From: Methylophaga sp.
Lineage (GTDB): Bacteria > Pseudomonadota > Gammaproteobacteria > Nitrosococcales > Methylophagaceae
DNA length: 8,715 nt
Assembly: GCA_013139345.1 (NCBI GenBank)
Contig: WTAY01000107.1
Coordinates: 1-8,715 of the forward strand
Reading direction: 5' to 3'
This document shows positions 1 to 6,379 of the stretch, piece after piece. The position numbers and the translations under genes are program-made. A model generated the notes under the pieces. The model worked only from the letters and a program-made list of their open reading frames with translations. It had not been told where the DNA came from and did not search any database. How positions within the stretch are numbered: the first letter of the stretch is position 1; every line of letters starts with the position of its first letter.

Positions 1-12
1 TTAAGACAATAG

Positions 13-37
13 ATCCTCGATAAAAACACTCGAGGAT
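13..37. repeat. Perfect 8-bp stem-loop in left intergenic region
   Basis: ATCCTCGA at 13-20 pairs perfectly with TCGAGGAT at 30-37 across a 9-base loop (21-29). It lies about 110 bases beyond the stop codon of the leftward peptidase gene, so it could be part of its 3' region. No T-run follows on either strand, so I do not call it an intrinsic terminator. The sequence from 1 to 52 holds no open frame or other feature I can support. Confidence 0.5.
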
Positions 38-52
38 GACAGAGGGTAGAAT

Positions 53-110
53 CTACATCTTCAAGTAGTTTGGGTATATACCCAAATGGCCCTCCCTTGC
101 TGGGGAGGGC
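53..110. repeat. Partial copy or relative of the intergenic MITE (arm plus GC-rich hairpin)
   Basis: Positions 53-78 match the right terminal repeat of the element at 8414-8439 at 20 of 26 positions, including the shared end GGGTATA. They run into a perfect 18-bp palindrome at 69-86 (TTTGGGTATATACCCAAA). Next comes a hairpin: 90-97 pairs with 102-109 around the loop TGCT, with G89-C110 extending it. This hairpin resembles the one at 8354-8373, and one stem pair differs by a compensatory change (C95-G104 here, T8359-A8368 there). A second near-copy of the arm core, CACCTTCAAGTA at 121-132, matches CATCTTCAAGTA at 56-67 in 11 of 12 bases. The remainder of any complete element would lie left of the window or has decayed. 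The hairpin could weakly terminate the leftward operon, but there is no T-run after it. Confidence 0.6.
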
Positions 111-145
111 TAGAAAGCGGCACCTTCAAGTAAAAAGAGGTTTAT

Positions 146-1276
146 TTATGGGCAGCGTGTTAAACCTTGCTCAAAGCAGAGTTGATACTGATTACCTATT
201 GCCGTACGTTCAGCTGAACTTGGATGAGTAGAAAAATAGCTTGATACGCTGCCTTCATCATCTGGACTCTCTACACGTGTACATGCATGTTCAGATTCTG
301 TTTCGTCACAAGAATAAGCATCCATATCCTGTTCCATTCTGCTAAGAATTAATCCCAAACTCTGAGGGCTGATACCAGCCTGCAAGCTACGCTCATAAGC
401 AAATTTATCGGCCTCTGATTCATGACTACGCGAATAAAAACTGCTTATGAAAAATGAACCTAAGCCAACCCCCATATCCGCTAACCAGCTGACATCGCCA
501 AATGCCATTGATGCAACAATAACAATGACGCTGCCTTCGATAACTTGTTCTAAAGAATGACGCTCAACAACATGACCCATTTCGTGAAGTAGAACAATAT
601 CAATTTCATCTTGGCTTTGAGCGAGTTCGACAAAACGATCTGTCACGATAATATCACCCGAAGGTAAGGCTAGGGCATTAGGAATACTCTTATCGTCACC
701 TACGGGCCACAAGCGAAAATGTAAGGTGAATTCTGTTGCTTCTTCACCTTGATAAAGTGGCACGATCGAATCAACAAAATGTTGTCGAAGCTGTTCCTGT
801 TTGTCATTTTCTAAGGTACTTGCTTCAAAAATATGTTCATCTAGAAACTCCAGTACATTACTAGATAACACCTGATTTGCAGAAGCGGGTAGTGCTTGAG
901 CTGCGATGTGGCTGGCGGCAGGTAATCCCCACTTAAAGCTAGAGAAAATGACGGCTGCTGAGATAAATATGCTGACAACAGCAACGGCCATATTACGTTC
1001 AAGCACATGCACAAACTTCATAAAATGTGTTGATGGGGAGGCGTTAGCTAATGCTGAGTCAATCGCATCATTATCAGCTGTTTCAAAAACAGCACCATCT
1101 GGTAACGTAATTTTACGAGCTATATTACCTAGTCGGTCGGCAATACGAAGTTGCACTATTGAGCCTGTTACCGTTGGATAACCTTCAACGTGAAGTTGGA
1201 AGCCACCCGCCTGCAAATAAAGTTTAGCAGGGTTAAAATCAGATCTCCCTGCTAAATAACATTTACCTTCTATCAT
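146..1276 (-). CDS. M48 family zinc metallopeptidase, membrane-anchored
   Basis: This 376-residue protein is a predicted zinc endopeptidase of family M48 (HtpX/BepA/LoiP relatives). The zinc motif HEMGH is at residues 231-235 (H231 and H235 as ligands, E232 as catalytic base). The third ligand is probably E288 in the SHESEAD stretch, and a conserved-looking THP motif follows at 350-352. Residues 1-80 form a separate N-terminal domain rich in predicted beta strands. A likely membrane helix spans about 95-113, preceded by basic residues, so the N-terminal domain is probably cytoplasmic and the catalytic domain periplasmic. A second hydrophobic stretch (about 246-280) lies between the zinc motifs, as is common in M48. 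Four cysteines near the C-terminus (323, 332, 367, 375) could form disulfides. The gene starts 18 bases after the DUF898 stop codon, with only a weak GAG ribosome site, so it is probably co-transcribed and translationally coupled. Family assignment is firm; the substrate is unknown. Confidence 0.9.
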   Translation of the reverse strand: MIEGKCYLAGRSDFNPAKLYLQAGGFQLHVEGYPTVTGSIVQLRIADRLGNIARKITLPDGAVFETADNDAIDSALANASPSTHFMKFVHVLERNMAVAVVSIFISAAVIFSSFKWGLPAASHIAAQALPASANQVLSSNVLEFLDEHIFEASTLENDKQEQLRQHFVDSIVPLYQGEEATEFTLHFRLWPVGDDKSIPNALALPSGDIIVTDRFVELAQSQDEIDIVLLHEMGHVVERHSLEQVIEGSVIVIVASMAFGDVSWLADMGVGLGSFFISSFYSRSHESEADKFAYERSLQAGISPQSLGLILSRMEQDMDAYSCDETESEHACTRVESPDDEGSVSSYFSTHPSSAERTAIGNQYQLCFEQGLTRCP

Positions 1277-1294
1277 AATATGCTCAAATAACCT

Positions 1295-2470
1295 TTAGAA
1301 TGCGATACCGCCAACATCGAGGTCAAAGGCTTCACCGAGCTCTTCACCAAGCGCCTGTTCGCTAGCTCTTTGGCTTATATAACCATCTAGCCCCTGAGGA
1401 GCATGAATATCAACACTCTCAGTTAAGTAACGATAGGCACGTACTTTTGCCCATGGATAAGCTAAGCCAAAGGTAAGAATTATGAGTAAAAGATTAGTTA
1501 TGTTGATGCCAAATAATGTATTGGCATGTAAGGTTGATTCAAAATTGATTGAATTATCAAGCATGGTTTCACCGAATATATAGGTACGGTGGCGTGCTTT
1601 GAAATAAGCTGCAATATAAATAGAAACAGGAATTAAGAATAGATAAACTGAAGCGATAAGCATGAAAAAGACTGGAGCAGGTTTAGCCCCTTCCTCCATG
1701 TTTTTCATTTGCTCACCAAACATAGATAGCGGTTCTGCATCGCCAACAATAACCGCAAGTGAGCCGATGGCGGCTACAGCAAGGAATGAAAATAATAAAC
1801 CTAAGCCCATACCTTTTAGCATGATTTTAAAAAAAGTATTAAATTTAAGATCGGCTACAAAATCACCTTGGCCAAAGTGAGCCCCATTCGTCATGTAGTT
1901 ACTAGATAACTTATTGATCATGGCAAAAAATGCGGGGTAAGCCAATAACAACATAAGGCCTAATAGGATAGAAGATAAAATTTCTAGGCCCATTACTTGG
2001 CCTAACACACCAATAACAAGTGCCATGGCTATACCAAACGCAAGCATCATTCCAATTGGGTAGGCTAAGAAAATGGCATAGGAGCCACCTAAGCTACCTT
2101 TAAAACCAAAACGTACATTACGATAGCTGATCATACGTAAATTGAATTTGATACTACGCCAAATAATCCACGGTGAGGCTAGGATGACAACAATTGCTAA
2201 AACAGCAGATAGTATTGGGCTAATATTGCTCAGCGAGACATAGGCAATAAACAACACCATAGCAATAAGGTAACTAATAAAGAGCTGCTTACCTGTAGCG
2301 TGATATTCAAAGTTGGCGTTATCTAGTTTCGTATTACCATGAAAGTAGCGGCGGGTTCGTACTTTTGCCCATGGATGATAAATCCCTAACGTTATAATTG
2401 TTAGTAGGATGTTTACAATCCATATTTTGAAATACTCTGTTCCATTACCATTGAACTCCAATGTTTTCAT
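1295..2470 (-). CDS. YjgN-like DUF898 family multi-pass inner-membrane protein
   Basis: This 391-residue protein belongs to the YjgN/DUF898 family, an inner-membrane family without an established biochemical function. It has about seven or eight hydrophobic segments (roughly 15-31, 63-81, 84-105, 130-155, 163-186, 218-243, 267-290 and 322-338). It shows an internal duplication: the block at about 12-45, containing ITLGIYHPWAKVRTRRY, is repeated at about 316-349 as LTFGLAYPWAKVRAYRY. Units of the type G-x-x-x-LDN followed by F recur near 45-54 and 300-310. The C-terminal tail (about 350-391) is acidic and probably soluble. It is the first gene of a unit with the M48 peptidase, an arrangement I recall from other proteobacteria, which suggests that the two act together in the envelope. 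The start is well supported: AAGGAG lies 9 bases before the ATG, behind a good promoter. No enzyme motif is visible, so its function remains open. Confidence 0.87.
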   Translation of the reverse strand: MKTLEFNGNGTEYFKIWIVNILLTIITLGIYHPWAKVRTRRYFHGNTKLDNANFEYHATGKQLFISYLIAMVLFIAYVSLSNISPILSAVLAIVVILASPWIIWRSIKFNLRMISYRNVRFGFKGSLGGSYAIFLAYPIGMMLAFGIAMALVIGVLGQVMGLEILSSILLGLMLLLAYPAFFAMINKLSSNYMTNGAHFGQGDFVADLKFNTFFKIMLKGMGLGLLFSFLAVAAIGSLAVIVGDAEPLSMFGEQMKNMEEGAKPAPVFFMLIASVYLFLIPVSIYIAAYFKARHRTYIFGETMLDNSINFESTLHANTLFGINITNLLLIILTFGLAYPWAKVRAYRYLTESVDIHAPQGLDGYISQRASEQALGEELGEAFDLDVGGIAF

Positions 2471-2479
2471 CGTTATGTG

Positions 2480-2485
2480 CTCCTT
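2480..2485 (-). promoter_or_regulatory. Shine-Dalgarno of the DUF898 gene
   Basis: On the minus strand AAGGAG (2485 to 2480) precedes the ATG at 2470 by 9 bases. It is the strongest ribosome binding site in the window and fixes the start of the DUF898 protein. Confidence 0.75.
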
Positions 2486-2533
2486 GCCTTTGATAAATTC
2501 GTAGGTTTAAGTTTTATAGCTATTGTTCACTAA

Positions 2534-2562
2534 ATTATCAGTTATGGATAGCACAAGTTCAA
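2534..2562 (-). promoter_or_regulatory. Candidate sigma70 promoter of the DUF898-M48 operon
   Basis: On the minus strand a -35-like TTGAAC (2562-2557, 4 of 6 matches) is separated by exactly 17 bases from a -10-like GATAAT (2539-2534, 5 of 6 matches). Transcription would start near 2527, giving a leader of about 57 bases. The site lies right after the mfd stop codon, and I see no terminator hairpin between the genes, so readthrough from mfd may add to expression. The call rests on sequence match only. Confidence 0.5.
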
Positions 2563-2567
2563 GATGA

Positions 2568-5500
2568 TTATTTCCTAATCAATTTATCCAACAGTTTACT
2601 TAATGCTAACAAGCGACTATCGGCATCCGGCATGTCGCTAATAAAGCGTAATTTGTCTTGTCCATCTAATTTGTATCTAGCAGGTTCTGATTGAATCAAT
2701 TGGATAATCGTTATGGGTTCAACATTCGGTTCTTTATCAAATAAGATACGTCCACCTTGCTCATAAACATCGACTTTACGAATACCAACCTGTTTGGCTT
2801 TAAAGCGTAGCTCATGAACAGCAAATAGTGTCTGTGTTTGTTCTGGTAATAGTCCAAAGCGATCGATCATTTCCACTTGTAACTCGCGAAGTGCTTCATT
2901 ATTCTTTGCTGCTGAAATACGTTTATAAAGCACTAAGCGTGTATGCACATCAGGTAGATAATCAGTAGGGATTAATACGGGGACATGTAAGTCTATTTCT
3001 ATAAATTGGCGATCACTGATGTTAATGCTTGGATCTTTACCTGACTTAAGGGCGCTTACGGCACGTTCAAGTAATTCGTTATAAAGGCCAAAGCCGATTT
3101 CTTGCATTTGACCACTTTGATCATCACCTAATAATTCACCTGCACCTCGAATTTCCATATCATGAGTTGCCAAGGTAAAGCCTGCGCCCAGATCCTCAAT
3201 TGACTCAATGGCTTCAAGACGTTTTATGGCATCTTTAGTCATTGAGTTTTGTGGTGGCACAAGTAGATAGGCATAAGCACGATGGTGTGAGCGACCGACA
3301 CGGCCACGGATTTGATACAGTTGTGCCAAACCTAATTTATCAGCACGGTCGATGAATATGGTATTGGCCGAAGGAATATCGATTCCTGTTTCAATGATAG
3401 TGGTGCACACGAGTACATTGAATCGTTGATGATAAAAATCAAGCATCACTTGTTCGAGTTCACGTTCACGCATTTGACCATGTGCAACGGTGACTTTTGC
3501 TTCGGGAACAATCTGTTCAATTTCACGAGCAATACGATCAATATCTTCTACTTTATTATGTAGAAAATAGACTTGCCCACCACGCTTGATTTCACGCAAT
3601 ATTCCTTCACGGATCTTTTCTGCTTCCCACTGTTGTACGAAGGTTTTAATCGCTAGGCGACGTGCTGGTGGTGTGGCGATAATGGAGAGATCTCGAATAC
3701 CTGAGATCGACATGTTCAATGTACGAGGAATAGGGGTTGCTGTCAGTGTCAGCACATCAATCTCAGCACGGTATTTTTTGATTTGTTCTTTTTGTGTGAC
3801 ACCAAAACGATGTTCTTCATCAAGAATAAATAGGCCCAGTTGTTTCGGGTTAATATCTTGTTGGATAATTTTATGTGTACCAATAATAATATCAGCGGTA
3901 CCTTCTGTCATGGCATTTTTCACAGCATCTAATTGTTTTTTAGAGCGAAAGCGCGACATGACTTCAATGTTGACAGGCCAATCAGCAAAGCGGTCTTTAA
4001 AGTTTTCATAATGCTGTTGTGCTAATAATGTGGTGGGCACTAAGACCAACACTTGTTTGCCGGATTGGGTTGCTAAGAATGCAGCACGCATGGCAACTTC
4101 AGTTTTACCAAAGCCAACATCACCACAAACAAGGCGATCCATTGGCGTATCTGATGTCATGTCTTTCACGACATCATCTATGGCATCTTGCTGGTCAGGT
4201 GTTGTTTCAAAAGGGAATGCAGCAGAAAAGGCCGCATAGTGTTCATCGGGTTCATCAACGGGCGGCTTTTTGTGAGCGGCGCGTTGAGCATAAATATCGA
4301 GTAATTCAGCCGCCACATCACGTACTTTCTCAGCTGCTTTTCGACGTGCTTTTTCCCATTGACCTGAGCCCAATCTATGTAAGGGAGCAAGTTCAGGTGC
4401 TGCACCAGAATAACGACTGATTAAATCTAGGGCAGAAACAGGCACATAAAGTTTGTCACCTTTGGCATATTCTAATGTGACATATTCCGTAGCAACATCA
4501 CCTGCATCTATTGCTTCTAGCCCCAGATAACGACCCACACCATGATCTTCATGGACAACTGCATCACCAATGGTTAATTCGGCAAGGTTACGAATAATGG
4601 CGTCAGAGTCACGTTTTTTGCGACTACGGCGACGGCGTTGCATAACTTGCTGACCAAATAATTGTGGTTCAGCAATAACTGCAATATTGTTTTCAGGGAG
4701 GACTAGGCCATGTTCAAGAGGTGCAACTGTAATACCTAAGGCTTCATCGTCGGCTAGAAATTCATCCCAGTTCTGATATAACTTAGGTTGAATCGTGTTT
4801 TCACGCAATAATTCGAGTAATGTTTCACGACGACCAGCTGTTTCTGCAGCAAATAGTATTCGGCCATCAAAGTTATCAATAAACTGTAGTAGGGCATCAC
4901 AGGGTCTATCTTGGCGAGCATTAAGCGTAAGTTGTGGTGGAGTAACTGTGGTGTAGTTGTGGTGCCCAGCACTGACATCAAGTTCAAATGTTTGGGCATG
5001 GATACGACGGTATTGTTTAAATGTGGCAAATAACTCATCCACAGGAATAAACATATCCTGAGGAGCGAGCAAGGGCCTTTCAGAATCAACTTGGTGTTGC
5101 TTGTAACGTTGACTGATCTCTTCCCAAAAGCGTGTTGCGGCATGGTGAGGGTCATTAATATTTAGGAGTAATATATTGTCTGGCAGGTAATCAATCAGAC
5201 TATTTGTTGTTGTAAGAAACAGCGGTAAATAATATTCAATACCACCGGGCATATTGCCTTGACTGACTTCACGGTAAATTAGACTACGTTGCGGGTCGCC
5301 ATCGAAATGCTCACGGAATTGTGTGCGAAAACGCTGAATACTGTCATCGGTGACAGGGAACTCACGAGCAGGTAATAATTGAATTGAATCAAGCGTGTCG
5401 ATAGAACGCTGAGTTTCAGGATCAAATGTTCTTAGTGTATCGACTTCATCATCAAATAAATCAATACGGAAGGGCAGTTTGCTACCCATAGGATAGAGGT

Positions 5501-6032
5501 CGATAATCGCACCTCGAACTGCAAACTCACCATGTTCCATAACTTGTGAAACATAACGGTATCCCGCTTTTTCTAACTTACTGCGCCAGATTTCAATATC
5601 AAACTGATCACCTGTCTTTAATTGTAAGGTATTGCCTTCCAAAAACTCACGTGGAGCAAGGCGATGCATGATGGTTGATATAGGGACAAGTAAAATGCCA
5701 CGTTTAAAATCAGGTAGTTGATGCAGAGTGTCTAAGCGCTCAGAGATAATATCTTGGTGCGGAGAGAAGGTGTCATACGGTAATGTTTCCCAATCAGGGA
5801 AGTGCAAAATAGGTAAGTTATTCTCACCAAGATAAAAGCGAGCATCAAGCTCTAAACGGTGTGCAGTAGCGGTATCATCAGTTAAAACAAGAATCGGCCC
5901 GTCATGCTGCAATGCTGCTTGAGCTAACAGTAAACCTTGAGCACTACCATAGAGTTGTCCAGCCCGAAAAAGGGTACTGTTTTTTGTAGGAAGTTGAGGC
6001 TTTAGGGGATTGAAGGTGGTGGCTGAAACCAT
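2568..6032 (-). CDS. mfd: Transcription-repair coupling factor Mfd
   Basis: Mfd is an ATP-dependent DNA translocase that pushes RNA polymerase off DNA at lesions and recruits UvrA, coupling excision repair to transcription. Counting from the start chosen here (1154 residues; E. coli Mfd has 1148), the N-terminal UvrB-like region covers about 1-320. It contains FPDWETLPYD near 78-87 and DLYPMGS near 178-184. The RNA polymerase interaction domain is near 485-540 (GDAVVHEDHGVGRYLGLE). The helicase motor follows: Walker A GDVGFGKTE at 637-645, DEEH at 738-741, TATP at 764-767, and the arginine-finger motif QIRGRVGRS at 907-915. The C-terminal UvrA-binding inhibitory domain ends the protein. The open frame continues to an ATG at 6113, but the extra 27 residues do not look like Mfd and would extend into the divergent control region. 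The ATG at 6032 gives the family start, although its ribosome site is weak. All key motifs are present and nothing appears broken. Confidence 0.97.
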   Translation of the reverse strand: MVSATTFNPLKPQLPTKNSTLFRAGQLYGSAQGLLLAQAALQHDGPILVLTDDTATAHRLELDARFYLGENNLPILHFPDWETLPYDTFSPHQDIISERLDTLHQLPDFKRGILLVPISTIMHRLAPREFLEGNTLQLKTGDQFDIEIWRSKLEKAGYRYVSQVMEHGEFAVRGAIIDLYPMGSKLPFRIDLFDDEVDTLRTFDPETQRSIDTLDSIQLLPAREFPVTDDSIQRFRTQFREHFDGDPQRSLIYREVSQGNMPGGIEYYLPLFLTTTNSLIDYLPDNILLLNINDPHHAATRFWEEISQRYKQHQVDSERPLLAPQDMFIPVDELFATFKQYRRIHAQTFELDVSAGHHNYTTVTPPQLTLNARQDRPCDALLQFIDNFDGRILFAAETAGRRETLLELLRENTIQPKLYQNWDEFLADDEALGITVAPLEHGLVLPENNIAVIAEPQLFGQQVMQRRRRSRKKRDSDAIIRNLAELTIGDAVVHEDHGVGRYLGLEAIDAGDVATEYVTLEYAKGDKLYVPVSALDLISRYSGAAPELAPLHRLGSGQWEKARRKAAEKVRDVAAELLDIYAQRAAHKKPPVDEPDEHYAAFSAAFPFETTPDQQDAIDDVVKDMTSDTPMDRLVCGDVGFGKTEVAMRAAFLATQSGKQVLVLVPTTLLAQQHYENFKDRFADWPVNIEVMSRFRSKKQLDAVKNAMTEGTADIIIGTHKIIQQDINPKQLGLFILDEEHRFGVTQKEQIKKYRAEIDVLTLTATPIPRTLNMSISGIRDLSIIATPPARRLAIKTFVQQWEAEKIREGILREIKRGGQVYFLHNKVEDIDRIAREIEQIVPEAKVTVAHGQMRERELEQVMLDFYHQRFNVLVCTTIIETGIDIPSANTIFIDRADKLGLAQLYQIRGRVGRSHHRAYAYLLVPPQNSMTKDAIKRLEAIESIEDLGAGFTLATHDMEIRGAGELLGDDQSGQMQEIGFGLYNELLERAVSALKSGKDPSINISDRQFIEIDLHVPVLIPTDYLPDVHTRLVLYKRISAAKNNEALRELQVEMIDRFGLLPEQTQTLFAVHELRFKAKQVGIRKVDVYEQGGRILFDKEPNVEPITIIQLIQSEPARYKLDGQDKLRFISDMPDADSRLLALSKLLDKLIRK

Positions 6033-6141
6033 GACACGCCGTCTATTTAGAATAAAAGAGGTATTTTCCCATAAATGGGCACATAGACATATAGCTAATA
6101 TGTGATAATGCACAATCTTTGAATTAATCGGGGCTAGTGTA
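6033..6141. promoter_or_regulatory. Divergent control region between mfd and the small-protein/uvrC unit
   Basis: This region must hold the promoters for both directions. Rightward, TGTGATAAT at 6101-6109 reads as an extended -10 element (TGn plus GATAAT) and would start transcription near 6116, about 25 bases before the small gene. Leftward, a weak pair TTGTGC (6115-6110) and TATATG (6093-6088), 16 bases apart, could serve mfd. The two candidates overlap, so the polymerases would compete. A 12-base palindrome, CCCATAAATGGG at 6068-6079, lies in the mfd leader. I see no LexA-type CTGT-N8-ACAG site. The promoter assignments are tentative. Confidence 0.4.
6087..6103. promoter_or_regulatory. Inverted repeat, candidate operator
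   Basis: ACATAT (6087-6092) and ATATGT (6098-6103) are perfect inverted arms around a 5-base centre (AGCTA). The repeat covers the candidate mfd -10 element and abuts the rightward extended -10, a position where a bound dimer could affect both directions. The arms are AT-rich and only six bases long, so chance is a real alternative. Confidence 0.3.
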
Positions 6142-6354
6142 ATGGCAATGATGAAACGTACAGAAAATGTTGTATTACTTAAAGTAATTGGAACAGTTGA
6201 GCTATTAGTCGCTATCGCCTTGATTTACTTTTTTAAAGATTCAGGAATAGTTGCACTTATTGCCCCTGTATTGTTATTAGGCTTTTCTGCCAATAGTTTT
6301 TATCAAGCTCATAAATGCTATAAACGTCAATACACGCCTAAAAAAGAAGATTAA
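6142..6354 (+). CDS. Small two-helix membrane protein of unknown function
   Basis: I do not recognise this 70-residue protein. It has a short basic N-terminus (MAMMKRTE), a hydrophobic segment at about 10-31, a short turn with K32 and D33, a second hydrophobic segment at about 35-53, and a strongly basic tail (KCYKRQYTPKKED). By the positive-inside rule both ends should be cytoplasmic, forming a helical hairpin in the inner membrane. GGGG at 6130-6133 lies 8 bases before the ATG and acts as a plausible ribosome site; ATG codons 3 and 4 are alternative starts. The gene begins behind a candidate extended -10 promoter and ends 25 bases before uvrC in the same direction, so it is probably the first gene of a unit with uvrC. 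Good start context, proper length of both helices and conserved direction argue for a real gene. In enterobacteria the place before uvrC is held by the response regulator uvrY, which is absent here. No function is inferred. Confidence 0.7.
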   Translation: MAMMKRTENVVLLKVIGTVELLVAIALIYFFKDSGIVALIAPVLLLGFSANSFYQAHKCYKRQYTPKKED

Positions 6355-6379
6355 GTCATTCTCATTGTGAATAGAACCT

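Noticed and set aside
89..110. GC-rich hairpin as an intrinsic terminator of the leftward operon
   Set aside because: No T-run follows on the minus strand (CCATTTGGG follows), and its resemblance to the MITE hairpin explains it better.
906..1880. Plus-strand open frames at 906-1181 and 1662-1880
   Set aside because: They are antisense to the M48 and DUF898 genes and have no start signals or domain features.
2558..2566. TTCAAGATG near the mfd stop, the same as the MITE arm core
   Set aside because: Only nine bases match, without the TATA end or a partner arm, so chance is the better explanation.
3586..4420. Several plus-strand open frames of 69-141 codons inside mfd
   Set aside because: They lie opposite a conserved, motif-rich gene, lack ribosome sites and show no recognisable domain; they are antisense shadows of mfd.
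6033..6141. SOS (LexA) box ahead of mfd or uvrC
   Set aside because: No CTGT-N8-ACAG or near match is present on either strand of the region.
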